Below are positions 26,896-36,543 of a stretch of DNA of 64,000 bases, in pieces. Made by a program: the position numbers and the translations under genes. Within the stretch, counting starts at the first letter, position 1. Every line of letters begins with the position of its first letter. The stretch is from Actinospineispora acaciae DSM 45401. Lineage in GTDB: Bacteria; Actinomycetota; Actinomycetes; Mycobacteriales; Pseudonocardiaceae. The DNA lies in assembly GCF_000620785.1 (NCBI RefSeq), contig NZ_JIAI01000011.1, forward strand, positions 186,001 to 250,000, written 5' to 3'. The notes beneath the pieces were generated by a model. The model was not told the origin of the DNA. It worked only from the letters and a program-made list of their open reading frames with translations, and searched no databases.

Positions 26896-28016
26896 CCGGG
26901 CCGGGGCGGCTCGACCTGGCGGTGGCCGGCGCGCTCGCGGCGGCGGTCGTCGGTGGCACGGTGGCGGCCGGGACGGGGCAGGGCGGCGCGCCGAGGCCGC
27001 TGGACCTGGTCGGCTGCCTGGTGATCGTGGTCGCGGCCGGCGGGTGGAGCGGGTGGCGCGTCGCGCCGGTGTGGTCGCTGGCGGTGGTGACGGCGGCGAC
27101 GGCCGGGTACGTCATCGCCGGCTATCCGTACGGACCGATCCAGCTTCTCGTGGTGATGGCCAGCTACGCGGTGGCCAGGCACCGCACGGCGGCCACCGCG
27201 CTCGCGGCCGGCGCCGGGGCGGGCGTCGTGCTGGCCGCCGCGCTGTGGACCCGGCTGGACAACCCGGCCCATCCGGTGGTGACGGCCGTCGTGCTGGTGG
27301 CCTGGCCGAGCGTGTTCGTGGTGATCCCCGCGCTGCTGGGGGCGCTGGTGCGGGCGCGGGCCGCCGCGACCGCGCGGGAGCGCGCCGAGCTGGTGGCCAG
27401 GGGAGCGTTCGAGGAGCGGCTGCGGGTGGCGCGCGAGGTGCACGACACGGCGGGGCACGGGTTTGCGGTGGTCTCCATGCACGCCGGCGTGGCGCTGACC
27501 CTGTTCGAGGAGCGGCCCGAGCAGGCGCGGGCGTCGTTGGATGCCATCCGCGCCACCAGTGACCAGGCACTGCGGGAGTTGCATGCCACTCTGGACACGT
27601 TCACCGACACCGAAGGCACCCGGGCGGACGACGTGGCGGGACTGGTCGAGCGGGTGCGGGCGGGCGGGCTCGCCGTCGAGCTGGCGGTGGACGGGGCGGC
27701 CGGCGGCGTGGACTCGCCGGTCGCGATGGCCGTCTACCGGGTGGTGCAGGAGTCGTTGACGAACGTGGTGCGCCACGCCGGCACCGTGGCCGCCAAGGTC
27801 GCCGTGCGCTACCGCCCGAACGAGGTGACGGTGCGGGTCACCGACGACGGCCGGGGGGCTGGGCGAGCGGCGGGACGGCAGCGAGGGCAGGGAGGGCGCG
27901 GGCTCGCCGGGATCCGTGAGCGGGTGGAGCGGCTCGGCGGCGCGTTCGCCGCGTCGGACCGGGCCGGCGGCGGCTTCGAGGTCAACGCGCGGATACCGGT
28001 ACGGGGCCGGCCGTGA
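26892..28016 (+). CDS. NarL-type sensor histidine kinase
   Basis: The 374-residue kinase has an N-terminal membrane domain of about five helices with short loops, so it likely senses a signal in the membrane. The HisKA_3 dimer helix has the phosphorylated H184 in AREVHDTAGHGFAVVSMHAG, and the ATPase domain shows VQESLTNVVRHAG (N box) and DDGRGAG, then GRGLAGIRERVERLGG. The start overlaps the membrane gene before it and the end overlaps the response regulator after it. Confidence 0.9.
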   Translation: MTGPGRLDLAVAGALAAAVVGGTVAAGTGQGGAPRPLDLVGCLVIVVAAGGWSGWRVAPVWSLAVVTAATAGYVIAGYPYGPIQLLVVMASYAVARHRTAATALAAGAGAGVVLAAALWTRLDNPAHPVVTAVVLVAWPSVFVVIPALLGALVRARAAATARERAELVARGAFEERLRVAREVHDTAGHGFAVVSMHAGVALTLFEERPEQARASLDAIRATSDQALRELHATLDTFTDTEGTRADDVAGLVERVRAGGLAVELAVDGAAGGVDSPVAMAVYRVVQESLTNVVRHAGTVAAKVAVRYRPNEVTVRVTDDGRGAGRAAGRQRGQGGRGLAGIRERVERLGGAFAASDRAGGGFEVNARIPVRGRP

Positions 28017-28672
28017 TGATCAGCGTGGCGCTCGCCGACGATCACGAGCTGGTGCGGCTGGGGCTGCGGGTGCTCATCGAGCGCGAGGCGGACCTGAGCC
28101 TGGTCGGGGAGGCCGGTGACGGGGCCGGCGCGCTGGAGCTGGTGCGCTCCGCCCGCCCCGACGTGCTGTTGTTGGACCTGCGGATGCCCGGGATGGACGG
28201 CCTGGCGGTGCTGCGGGCGATCGCGGCCGAGCCGGAGCTGCCGACCCGGGTGATCGTGGTGACGACGTTCGAGATCGACCAGTACGTGGTCGAGGCCCTG
28301 CAGGCCGGGGCGAGCGGGTTCCTGCTCAAGAACAACGTGCCCGACGAGCTGGTGCGCGCGGTGCGCGTGGTGGCGGACGGGCAGGCGCTGCTGTCGCCGT
28401 CCGTGACCCGCCGGGTGGTCGGGCTGTTCGGACGCCGGCTCGCCGGCCCGGTGCCGTCCGAGCAGGCCTGGGGCTCGCTCACCGACCGGGAGCGCGAGAT
28501 GGTCGCCTGGGTGGCGACCGGCCGCTCGAACGACGAGATCGCGCGCGAGCTCGTGATCAGCCCGGACACCGTGCGCACCCACGTCAGCCGGGCCATGGTC
28601 AAACTGGCCGCCCGTGACCGCGCCCAGCTCGTCGTCTTCGCCACCCGCGCCGGCCTGACCGTGCCGGCCTAG
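28013..28672 (+). CDS. NarL/LuxR-type response regulator
   Basis: The 219-residue regulator has a receiver domain with ALADDHELVRLGL, the phosphorylated D55 (LLLDLRMPGMDG) and the Lys in FLLKNN, then a LuxR-type HTH (LTDREREMVAWVATGRSNDEIARELVISPDTVRTHV). It pairs with the kinase whose gene it overlaps. The likely target is its own operon, including the two membrane proteins. Confidence 0.92.
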   Translation: MMISVALADDHELVRLGLRVLIEREADLSLVGEAGDGAGALELVRSARPDVLLLDLRMPGMDGLAVLRAIAAEPELPTRVIVVTTFEIDQYVVEALQAGASGFLLKNNVPDELVRAVRVVADGQALLSPSVTRRVVGLFGRRLAGPVPSEQAWGSLTDREREMVAWVATGRSNDEIARELVISPDTVRTHVSRAMVKLAARDRAQLVVFATRAGLTVPA

Positions 28673-28729
28673 CCTCCGCCCGCACACCCACTTCGCACCC
28701 CGCACACCCGCTGCAGTGCGTGTGCGGCG

Positions 28730-29737
28730 TCAAGACGCGTTGTGCGAGCCGCCCAGCGCGTCCAGGCGCGCGAGGAAGTCGGACTTGACGGCGGGGGGTG
28801 CCCAGGAGATGTCTATGGCGTTGCGTTGGAGGGTGATCAGCTCCTGCGCGGTGAGGCCGGCGTCGCGCATGACGGCTAGGTTCTCGGCTACGTAGCCGCC
28901 GAAGTAGGCGGGGTCGTCGGAGTTGATGGTGACCTTGACGCCCCGGTCCAGGAGTTCCTTGATCTGCGCGGCCTTGGTGCCGTCGCTGACCCAGCGGTTG
29001 GAGATCGGGCAGCAGGTCAGGCCGATGTTCCTGTCGGTCAGCTCGGCGACCAGCTCCGGGCTCTCTAGCACGTTCGTGCCGTGGTCGATGCGGGCCACGC
29101 CGATGTCCCGCAGGCACTGGCGGATGTGCTCGACGGAGTTCTCCTGGTCGACGTCGCAGTGCGCGGTGAGCAGGTAGCCCTCGTCGCGGGCGCGGGCGTA
29201 CACCTCGGCGAACTTGTTCGGCGGGTTGCCGCGCTCGTCGGAGTCCAGGCCGATGCCGATGATCCACTCCCGGTAGGGCAGCGACTCCAGCAGCGTGGCC
29301 ATCGCGTACTCGGCCTGGTAGTCGCGCAGGAAGCACATGATCAGTCCGGTGCGCAGTCCCAGCCGGGCCTCGGCGTCGAGTTGGGCGTGCCGCAGGCCCC
29401 TGATCACCACGTCGAACGGGACGCCACGGCCGGTGTGCGCCTGCGGGTCGAAGAAGATCTCGGCGTAGCGCACGCCCTGCGCGGCCGCCTTCTCGAAGTA
29501 TGCCCAGGCCAGGTCGTAGAAGTCGGGCGAGGTCCGCAGCACGCGCATGCCCTCGTAGTAGCCGACCAGGAACGAGGTCAGGTCGTTGAAGTTGTACGCC
29601 GCGCGCATCTCCTCGACGGTGCCGAACGGGAGGTCGATCTTGTTGCGCTCGGCCAGGGCGAACTTCAGCTCCGGTTCGAGGGTGCCCTCGATGTGCAGGT
29701 GCAGCTCGCACTTGGGCAGCCGGTCGATGATGTCCAT
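28730..29737 (-). CDS. Adenine/adenosine deaminase of the Add/Aah1 superfamily
   Basis: The 335-residue zinc enzyme has ELHLHIEGTL (metal His pair), AHCDVDQ, RIDHGTNVLE and NSDDPAYFGGYVAEN. The last motif, with DDPAYFGGY, is typical of the adenine deaminase (Aah1/type 3) branch rather than true adenosine deaminases, so adenine to hypoxanthine is the favoured reaction. It lies 18 bp after a second, unrelated adenine deaminase gene and a purine-type permease, in one operon. Confidence 0.85.
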   Translation of the reverse strand: MDIIDRLPKCELHLHIEGTLEPELKFALAERNKIDLPFGTVEEMRAAYNFNDLTSFLVGYYEGMRVLRTSPDFYDLAWAYFEKAAAQGVRYAEIFFDPQAHTGRGVPFDVVIRGLRHAQLDAEARLGLRTGLIMCFLRDYQAEYAMATLLESLPYREWIIGIGLDSDERGNPPNKFAEVYARARDEGYLLTAHCDVDQENSVEHIRQCLRDIGVARIDHGTNVLESPELVAELTDRNIGLTCCPISNRWVSDGTKAAQIKELLDRGVKVTINSDDPAYFGGYVAENLAVMRDAGLTAQELITLQRNAIDISWAPPAVKSDFLARLDALGGSHNAS

Positions 29738-29755
29738 TCGTGCTTCCCTCCGGGG

Positions 29756-31510
29756 CTAGAGAACGGGGTCGACCGGTTCGAGCTTGACGCAGTCGATCAG
29801 CCCGAGGTCGGTGATCGCATAATCCGGGATGGCCGTGATCGACAGGAACATCAGGTAGCCGAACGGCGAGGGCAGCGGGCTGCCCAGCTCGCGGGCGCAG
29901 CTGTCCAGGGCCTGTTCGCGGGCGGCCATGGTCTCGGGCTTCAGGTCGGCGACGACGCCGCCGATGGGCAGTTCCAGCAGCTCCAGCACCCGCCCGTCGC
30001 GGACGACGACCTGGCCACCGCCCGCGCCGGCGACCTCGTTGATGGCCATCGCCATGTCGTCCAGGTTCGCGCCCACGCACACGATGTTGTTGTCGTCCGG
30101 CGCGGCCGAGGTGGCGATCGCGCCGCCGGTCAGGCCGAAGCCGTGCACGAACGCGACCGGGATGTTGGACGTCTTCCCGTAGCGTTCGGCCACCGTGACG
30201 TACAGGACGTCCTGGTCGACGTCGGCGAGGATCGTCCCGTCCCGGACCGGGAGCACGGCGTCCTTGCGGGTACGGACGAAGGCCACGTCCGGGCTCAGCG
30301 ACATCGCCAACACCCGGGCGTCGCTGGTGCCGGGCGGGGCAGCAGGGGCGAGGTCCGCGCCGGTGATCGTCCGGAGCTTCATCGTGTCCAGCACCAGCGC
30401 GGACCTGGCCGGCGGCTCGGCCCGTCCCAACGGCGAACCGTCCCGCGCGACGACGACACCGCCCGCGATGACGGTCTGGGCGCGGAAGTCGGCGAGGTCG
30501 TCCACCAGCAGGACGTCGGCGTACCGCCCGGGCGCGATCGCGCCGACCGCGTGGTCGATCCGGTACATGGTGGCGCAGTTGATCGTCGCCAGCTGGATCG
30601 CGGTGACCGGCTCGACGCCCGCGTCGATCGCCATCCGCACCAGGCGGTCCAGGTGCCCCCGGCCGAGCAGGTCGGTGGCCGAGACGTCGTCGGTGCAGAA
30701 CGCGACCCGCCCCGGCGCCGCGCCGAACTCGGTGAGCACCCGGATGTTCTCGGCCAGGAACGGCGCGGCCGCCGACTCGCGGATGATCACGTTGATGCCG
30801 TTGCGCAGCTTGGTCAGGGTCTCGTCCGCGCTGTACGACTCGTGGTCCAGGTGCACGCCCGCGGCCGCCAGCCCGGCGATGCGCCGCGCGTCGGCCATCG
30901 GCGCGCAGCCGAACACCGGTAACCGGTTCGCGGCGGCCAGCTCCAGCGCGGTGAGCACCTCGTCGTCGCCGTGCTCGACGAACTCCTGCACGGTCTCCCA
31001 CAGCCCGAAGCACTCCGGCCAGGCCTGCGCCACCCGGTGCTCGTCCGGCCCGAACCGGTGGCCGACCGTCGACTCCGGCACGGTGTACGGCGCCTTCGCC
31101 GGCGCGCCCCAGAAGATCCGCAGCGGGGTGTCGGCCGCCTCGGTGAGGAACTCGCGCACGCCGTCCAGGCCGGCGGTCACCAGTATCTGGTCCAGCCCGG
31201 ACAGCGCGGCGGTCGTCCCGTACCGGGAGACCAGGTCGGCGAACATCGTGACGGACAGCTTGCTGCACTCGATGTGCACGTGGCCGTCGATGAGCCCCGG
31301 GGTGAGGTAGCGGCCGGCGGCGTCGATCACGGTGGTGTCCGGGCCGCGCCGGTCCGCCACGTCGCCGACCGCCGCGATCCGCGACCCGGCGATCGCCACG
31401 TCGGCCGGGTAGATCTCGCCGGTCAGCACGTTGACCAGCCGCCCGCCCAGGATCACGGCGTCGGCGGGGGCGCGCCCGTAGGCGACGTCGAGCAAGGCGT
31501 TGTCGATCAA
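29756..31510 (-). CDS. ade: Adenine deaminase (AdeC type)
   Basis: The 584-residue amidohydrolase matches AdeC-type adenine deaminases, which make hypoxanthine from adenine with bound metal. It shows LTPGLIDGHVHIECSKLSV near the N-terminus, GCAPMADARRIAGL, FCTDDVSATDLLGRGHLD and, in the C-terminal domain, DDNNIVCVGANLDDMAMAINEV. Its ATG overlaps the stop of the upstream permease gene by 4 bp. With the permease before it and a second deaminase after it, the operon imports and deaminates adenine. Confidence 0.92.
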   Translation of the reverse strand: MIDNALLDVAYGRAPADAVILGGRLVNVLTGEIYPADVAIAGSRIAAVGDVADRRGPDTTVIDAAGRYLTPGLIDGHVHIECSKLSVTMFADLVSRYGTTAALSGLDQILVTAGLDGVREFLTEAADTPLRIFWGAPAKAPYTVPESTVGHRFGPDEHRVAQAWPECFGLWETVQEFVEHGDDEVLTALELAAANRLPVFGCAPMADARRIAGLAAAGVHLDHESYSADETLTKLRNGINVIIRESAAAPFLAENIRVLTEFGAAPGRVAFCTDDVSATDLLGRGHLDRLVRMAIDAGVEPVTAIQLATINCATMYRIDHAVGAIAPGRYADVLLVDDLADFRAQTVIAGGVVVARDGSPLGRAEPPARSALVLDTMKLRTITGADLAPAAPPGTSDARVLAMSLSPDVAFVRTRKDAVLPVRDGTILADVDQDVLYVTVAERYGKTSNIPVAFVHGFGLTGGAIATSAAPDDNNIVCVGANLDDMAMAINEVAGAGGGQVVVRDGRVLELLELPIGGVVADLKPETMAAREQALDSCARELGSPLPSPFGYLMFLSITAIPDYAITDLGLIDCVKLEPVDPVL

Positions 31511-32880
31511 CGGGAACTCCTAGAAATCGCGGGTTCATGGCGGGCGAGCAGCCAGTACGTCACGGCCGCGACGGCCATTCCCGCCGGGATGCTGAGGTCG
31601 GCGCCGCCGGTCCAGCTCGCCAGCGGGCCGGTGTAGGTCGAGGAGTGCAGCCACAGCGCGGCGACGACCATGCCGAGCGCCTGCGCGACCAGCCCGGGCA
31701 GCCGGTACCCGGGCCGTCGCCCCCCGGACAGCGAGTCGAGGTCGTAGCGGCCCCGGCGCATCAGCCAGTCGGTCAGATAGATCGCCACCCACGGCGCCAG
31801 CCAGATGACCAGCAGCCCCAGGAACGCGTTGAGCATGTCGTAGAACGACTTGCCGACCACCGCGATGTACGTGATCACCGCGCACAGCACGGTGTCCACC
31901 ACGATCATCCCGATGCGCGACACCCGGATCCCGGCGGTCTGCAGGTTCAGCCCGGACGAATACAGGTTCGTGCTGTTCTGCACCAACAGCGACACCATGG
32001 CCAGCACCAGGTACGGAACCACGAACCAGGCCGGCAGCACGCCCGGCAGCCCCGAGATCGGGTCGGACACGTCCAGCGTGATCGAGGCGGTCGCCGCGCC
32101 GAGGACCTGCAGCAGCACGTACGGCACGAACCCGCCGACGGCCGCGTACGCCGCCACCGCCCGCCGGGACGTCGCGCGCGGCAGGTACCGGGAGAAGTTC
32201 GAGCCCGCCGGCGCCCACGACAGCCCGCCCGACGCCATGACCAGCGCGACCGCGACGATCACCATGGACACCGGCGCACCCTCCGCGCCGGTGGCCGCCG
32301 CGAAGTCGACCTTGGGCAGCACCAGCACGGCCATCACCGCGAACGCCACCGTGAAGATCGCGGTGAAGTACTTCTGCGCGCGCATCATCACCGCGTGCCC
32401 GAACAGCGGCAGCAGCAACTGCACCCCCGCCAGCACCACCACCGCCGCGACCTGGACGCCCGGCGTGCCGGCCACCCCGGCCCGCTCCAGCAGGGTCAAC
32501 GCGGCGAACACCACCAGGATCAGCCCGCCGGCCTCGAACCCGACCAGCGTCAGCCAGGCGAACACCCCGAGCACCCGCCCGCCCTCCGGCCCGTAGGACG
32601 CGCGCGAGATCGTCAACGTGGTGGTCCCGGTGGCCGGCCCCTGCACGCTGGCCAGCCCGAGCAGCGGGTAGGCGAGCAGGTTCCCCAGCACGATCGCGAC
32701 CACCGCCTGCGGGAAGCTCAGCCCGAGCGCGATCACGAACGCGCCGTACACCACCGTGAACACCGTCATCGTGGTGCCGGCCCAGAGGAACATCAGGTCC
32801 CGTGGCCGGCCGTACCGCTCGTTCTCCGGGACCAGGTCGATGCCGCGTCGCTCGAACCGGCTGCCTGTCGACGTTCCCAT
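31507..32880 (-). CDS. Purine-cytosine permease family transporter (CodB-like)
   Basis: The 457-residue protein has about twelve hydrophobic helices and the NCS1 family layout: a cytoplasmic N-terminus with ERRGIDLVPENERYGRPRDL, WAGTTMTVFTVVYGAFV in helix 1, and SWAPAGSNFSRYLP in the middle. CodB-type members import nucleobases by proton or sodium symport. Being first in an operon with two adenine deaminases, adenine is the likely cargo. Confidence 0.88.
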   Translation of the reverse strand: MGTSTGSRFERRGIDLVPENERYGRPRDLMFLWAGTTMTVFTVVYGAFVIALGLSFPQAVVAIVLGNLLAYPLLGLASVQGPATGTTTLTISRASYGPEGGRVLGVFAWLTLVGFEAGGLILVVFAALTLLERAGVAGTPGVQVAAVVVLAGVQLLLPLFGHAVMMRAQKYFTAIFTVAFAVMAVLVLPKVDFAAATGAEGAPVSMVIVAVALVMASGGLSWAPAGSNFSRYLPRATSRRAVAAYAAVGGFVPYVLLQVLGAATASITLDVSDPISGLPGVLPAWFVVPYLVLAMVSLLVQNSTNLYSSGLNLQTAGIRVSRIGMIVVDTVLCAVITYIAVVGKSFYDMLNAFLGLLVIWLAPWVAIYLTDWLMRRGRYDLDSLSGGRRPGYRLPGLVAQALGMVVAALWLHSSTYTGPLASWTGGADLSIPAGMAVAAVTYWLLARHEPAISRSSR

Positions 32881-32959
32881 GGCGCTCCTCGCTGCGACCG
32901 GACCCGCAGGCTAGATGCAGAAACGTTTCTTCACAACGGCGCGGGCGGCGTGGCGGACG

Positions 32960-33562
32960 CTAGGCGCGGATCCCGTCGAGCACCCGCCGGATGGTGCGCC
33001 GGCACAGCTCGCGGAACTCCGGCTCGGACAGGCCGACGCGCCCGCCGAGGTAGAACTGGACAAGGCCCACGGTGCCCGAGGTGAGGCCGAGCGTGACCTC
33101 CACCGGGTCGCCGTCCTTCAGCACGCCCTGCCGGATCGCCTCGGTGACCAGCGCGTGCACCGGGGCGAACGCCGGCGTGCCGCCGTCGCGGAAGTCGTGG
33201 GGGAAACGGCGGGCCTGCTCGCGGCGCTCGGTGATCAGGAACGAGTAGAGGTGCGGCTTGCCGAGCGCGAGGTCGAGGAAGTCGTCCTGCAGCCCGAGCA
33301 GCCGCCCCTCGAAGTCGTCGGACTCGCGGCGGCGGCCCCAGGTCCGGGACAGCTTGCGCAGCTCGTCGTCGACCACCGCGCGCAGCAGCGCCTCCCGGTT
33401 CGGGAAGTGCTTGTAGATCGCCATCGCGGACAGGCCTACCGCGTTGCCGACCGCGCGCATGGTGACCGCCGCCGCCCCCCGCTCGACGAGCAGCTCGCCG
33501 GCGGCGGCGGCGATCCGGTCGGCGGTGGGGTGACGCGCCTCGGGCTCTCGGTCGTGGACCAT
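32960..33562 (-). CDS. TetR-family repressor
   Basis: The 200-residue product has a TetR HTH (AAGELLVERGAAAVTMRAVGNAVGLSAMAIYKHFPN) and a TetR_C_33-like ligand domain. It is divergent from an alpha/beta hydrolase gene with 38 bp between starts, filled by an inverted repeat. Self-repression and control of the hydrolase-methyltransferase unit is likely. Confidence 0.88.
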   Translation of the reverse strand: MVHDREPEARHPTADRIAAAAGELLVERGAAAVTMRAVGNAVGLSAMAIYKHFPNREALLRAVVDDELRKLSRTWGRRRESDDFEGRLLGLQDDFLDLALGKPHLYSFLITERREQARRFPHDFRDGGTPAFAPVHALVTEAIRQGVLKDGDPVEVTLGLTSGTVGLVQFYLGGRVGLSEPEFRELCRRTIRRVLDGIRA

Positions 33563-33599
33563 GGTTTACATCATAAACTCTCGGTGTACTATGTAAACC
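33563..33599. promoter_or_regulatory. Operator region between tetR and the hydrolase
   Basis: GGTTTACAT (33563-33571) and ATGTAAACC (33591-33599) are perfect 9-bp inverted repeats with a 19-bp gap, and the left half also forms GTTTA-N5-TAAAC. The A/T-rich block is unlike the surroundings and covers both promoters, as expected for a TetR operator. The hydrolase mRNA must be almost leaderless. Confidence 0.7.
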
Positions 33600-33600
33600 G

Positions 33601-34743
33601 ATGAGGGCGAGCAGACGATGGATAGTGATCACGCTCGGTGCTGTGGCGGCGATCGTGCTGGCCGGCTGGGTGGGCGGCGCCTGGTACTTCAGCGACCAGA
33701 TGGTGGCGTCGATGCACGGCGGCGACCCGGCGTACTCCGAGACGGTGCTCGGGGTCACCACGCCGCCGGGCGGTGACCCGGTGGTGTCGCTGGCGCCGAG
33801 CAAGGCCGCCGAGAAGCCGGGCCGCTGGGGCCTGGGCTGGGACGGCGGCAGCGCGATGCTCGGGCCGGTGACCGCCCGGACCGCCGACCGGGTGGACCGG
33901 CCGCTGCTCAGCGGCGTGGTGCCGACGGCGGGCACCCGGGCGGGCATCGGCTGGACCCACCGCTCCGATCCGAAGGTGGCGCTCGGGCTCGACTTCTCCG
34001 AGATCGCGGTGCCGTCCGAGCTGGGGCCGATGCCCGCGTGGTACATCCCGGCCAACAAGGGCAAGACCTGGGCGATCCTGGTGCACGGCAGCAACGCCGA
34101 CCGCCAGACCATGCTGAAGACGGCCGACGCCGTGCACCGGGCGGGCCTGCCGATCCTGGACATCACGTACCGCAACGACGCCGGCGTGCCGGCCTCGCCG
34201 GACGGCGTGCTGCACATCGGCGAGACCGAATGGCGTGACCTGGAGGGCGCCGTGCGCACCGCGCTGGACCGGGGCGCGCGCGACGTGGTGCTCTTCGGCG
34301 GGTCGTACGGCGGCGCCATCGCCGACCGCTTCCTGGACCGCTCCCCGCTGGCCGGCCGGGTCTCCGGCCTGATCCTGGACGCCCCCGAGCTGAGCGTGCC
34401 CGCCACCCTGGAGTGGAACGCCGAGCAGCGGCACATCCCCGCCCCGGTCACCTGGCTGGCGGCGCGGCTCTGCGAGTGGCGGGCCGGCATCGATGTCGAG
34501 CGGATCGACGTCACGCGCTACCCGCCGAGGGTCCGGCCGCCGACGCTGATCCTGCAGGGCGGCGCCGACGAGGCCCACCCGGTCACCACCGCCCGGCAAC
34601 TGGCCAAGGACGGCCCCCGGCTGGGCTGGCCGATCCGGTACGAGGAGTTCGCGGGCGCCGGGCACAGCGAGGCGTGGAACTACGAACCGAAGCGCTACGA
34701 GTCCCTGGTGGCCGAGTTCCTCGGTGAGACCATGAAGCGGTGA
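33601..34743 (+). CDS. Membrane-anchored alpha/beta hydrolase
   Basis: The 380-residue protein starts with a short basic tail and one hydrophobic helix (IVITLGAVAAIVLAGWVGGAWYF), so it is likely anchored facing out. The hydrolase fold shows LVHGSNADR (oxyanion), nucleophile LFGGSYGGAIAD, Asp in LQGGADEAHP and His in AGAGHSEAW. Substrate unknown. Its stop overlaps the GTG of a methyltransferase gene. Confidence 0.85.
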   Translation: MRASRRWIVITLGAVAAIVLAGWVGGAWYFSDQMVASMHGGDPAYSETVLGVTTPPGGDPVVSLAPSKAAEKPGRWGLGWDGGSAMLGPVTARTADRVDRPLLSGVVPTAGTRAGIGWTHRSDPKVALGLDFSEIAVPSELGPMPAWYIPANKGKTWAILVHGSNADRQTMLKTADAVHRAGLPILDITYRNDAGVPASPDGVLHIGETEWRDLEGAVRTALDRGARDVVLFGGSYGGAIADRFLDRSPLAGRVSGLILDAPELSVPATLEWNAEQRHIPAPVTWLAARLCEWRAGIDVERIDVTRYPPRVRPPTLILQGGADEAHPVTTARQLAKDGPRLGWPIRYEEFAGAGHSEAWNYEPKRYESLVAEFLGETMKR

Positions 34744-35510
34744 CCACCCCACACGGCGCCAGGATCCGCGAGCAGTTCCGGCTGCAGGCCTCGACGTTCA
34801 CCGATGACGGGTTCGCCGCGAGCGGGCTGGAGTGGATAGTCGAGCGGCTGGCGCCCCGGGCAGGTGAGCAGGTGCTCGACGTCGCGGCCGGCGCGGCGCA
34901 CCTGGGGCGCGCGCTGGCTCCGCACGTCGGCCACGTGTGCGCGCTCGACCTCACCCCGGAGATGCTCGCTCAGGGCGACCGCCTGGCCCGCGAGTCCGGC
35001 CTGCGCAACATCGCCTTCATGACCGGCGACGCCATGGCACTGCCGTGGCTGGACGGCCAGTTCGACCTGGTGGTGTGCCGGCTGACCCTGCACCAGGTCG
35101 AGGATCCGGCCGCGGTGGTGCGCGAGATGGTGCGGGTGACCCGCCCGGGTGGGCGGATCGGCATCACCGACATGCTGCTGGAGCGTCCCGAGGTCGAGCG
35201 GGAGAACACCCGGCTGGAGCGGCTGCGCGACCCCAGCCACAACCGCACGCTCACCCGCTCGCAGGTTCATGCGCTGCTCGACGCCGCCGGGGCCGAGGTC
35301 ACGTCCACGGTGACGAGGGACAACCCGCTCGACCTCGAGGACTGGATGCGCCGCAGCCAGACCCCCGAGGAGTTCCGGGTCGAGATCCGCCGGCGCCTGG
35401 ACGAGGAGCTGGCCGGCGGCGAACCGACCGGGTTGCGCCCCGCCCTGCGGGACGGCGTCCGGACCTTCACCCACGTCTGGGGAACGATCACCGCCACCCC
35501 GCTGGGATGA
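34740..35510 (+). CDS. Class I SAM-dependent methyltransferase (UbiE/Methyltransf_11 type)
   Basis: The 256-residue enzyme has motif I as VLDVAAGAAHLGRAL, the acidic strand ALDLTPEMLAQG, DAMALPWLDGQFDLVVCRLTLHQVEDP and RPGGRIGITDML, all as in UbiE-like methyltransferases. Acceptor unknown. The GTG start overlaps the hydrolase stop, so both belong to one operon under the TetR gene. Confidence 0.87.
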   Translation: MTTPHGARIREQFRLQASTFTDDGFAASGLEWIVERLAPRAGEQVLDVAAGAAHLGRALAPHVGHVCALDLTPEMLAQGDRLARESGLRNIAFMTGDAMALPWLDGQFDLVVCRLTLHQVEDPAAVVREMVRVTRPGGRIGITDMLLERPEVERENTRLERLRDPSHNRTLTRSQVHALLDAAGAEVTSTVTRDNPLDLEDWMRRSQTPEEFRVEIRRRLDEELAGGEPTGLRPALRDGVRTFTHVWGTITATPLG

Positions 35511-35517
35511 TGCCGCG

Positions 35518-36537
35518 ATGTCCCGCCGCCGCTCCTCGTCGCCGAGGGTGTCGCCGGGCATCAGGGACGTCGCGGCGGCCGCCGGCGTCTCGGTGACCAC
35601 CGTGTCCGACTCGCTGAGCGGCAAGGGCCGGATCAGCGAGGCCACCCGGTTGCGGGTGCGCGCGGTCGCGGACTCCCTCGGCTACCGCCCCAGCGCGCTC
35701 GCCCAGGGCCTGCGCGCCGGCCGCTCGCGGCTGCTGGGCCTGGTGGTGACCAAGTACGGCCCGACGCCGTGGACGTTCACCCGCGTTCCCTACTTCGCCT
35801 CGGTGGTCGACGCCGCCATCGCCGCCGCCCTGGACAACGGCTACGCCCTGGTGGTGCTGCCCACCGGCCGCCAGCTGGAGGACCTGCTGGCCTACCCCTT
35901 CGACGGCCTGTTCGTGGTCGACCCGCTGCGCGACGACCCGCTGGTCGCCGAGGCCCGCCGCCGCGGCCTGCACGTGATCGCCGACCGCGCGAACGCCACC
36001 ACCCCCGACCACCTCTGGGTCGACTTCGACCACGACCGCGCGATCGCCCTGATGTGCGACCACCTGCGCGGTGACCGTCACCGGTCGCCGGTGCTGCTGG
36101 CCTCCGACGGCGAGGACAGCTACACCGACGCCTGCGCCGCCGCGTACGCCCGCTGGTGCGCCCGCACCGGGGCGACGCCGCGCATCGTCCGCGCCGGCCA
36201 CACCGATGACGACGCCTGTTCGTGCGTCAGAGGCCTACTCCGCGCCCCCGACCGCCCCGACGCCATCTTCGGCATCGAGGACCTGCACCTGCCCGCCCTG
36301 CGCCGCGAGGCCCGCGACGCCCGCCTGCGCGTGCCCGAGGACATCGCGCTCGGCTGCTTCTCCGAGGAGTCCGTGGGCGGCTCTCCGGTCGCCCGCCTCA
36401 CCGTCAACCCCGCCGCGCTCGCCGCCAACGCCGTCGCACTGCTCGTGGCCGCCATCGAGAACCGCCCGCCCGGCGCCGAGCCTCGGACCGTCGACTGCGA
36501 GCTGCTGACCCCCGTCATGCACAGCCCGTCGGGGTGA
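35518..36537 (+). CDS. LacI-family transcriptional regulator
   Basis: The 339-residue product has a LacI HTH with hinge (GIRDVAAAAGVSVTTVSDSLSGKGRISEATRLRVRAVADSLGYRPSA) and a periplasmic-binding-type sensor domain. The effector is unknown. No sugar transport or catabolic genes are adjacent. It starts 7 bp after the methyltransferase stop and may be read through from that operon. Confidence 0.85.
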   Translation: MSRRRSSSPRVSPGIRDVAAAAGVSVTTVSDSLSGKGRISEATRLRVRAVADSLGYRPSALAQGLRAGRSRLLGLVVTKYGPTPWTFTRVPYFASVVDAAIAAALDNGYALVVLPTGRQLEDLLAYPFDGLFVVDPLRDDPLVAEARRRGLHVIADRANATTPDHLWVDFDHDRAIALMCDHLRGDRHRSPVLLASDGEDSYTDACAAAYARWCARTGATPRIVRAGHTDDDACSCVRGLLRAPDRPDAIFGIEDLHLPALRREARDARLRVPEDIALGCFSEESVGGSPVARLTVNPAALAANAVALLVAAIENRPPGAEPRTVDCELLTPVMHSPSG

Positions 36538-36543
36538 TCTGAG

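Noticed and set aside
28599..31538. Long minus-strand frame across both deaminase genes
   Set aside because: It is out of frame with two clear enzymes and has Arg/Gly-rich nonsense composition.
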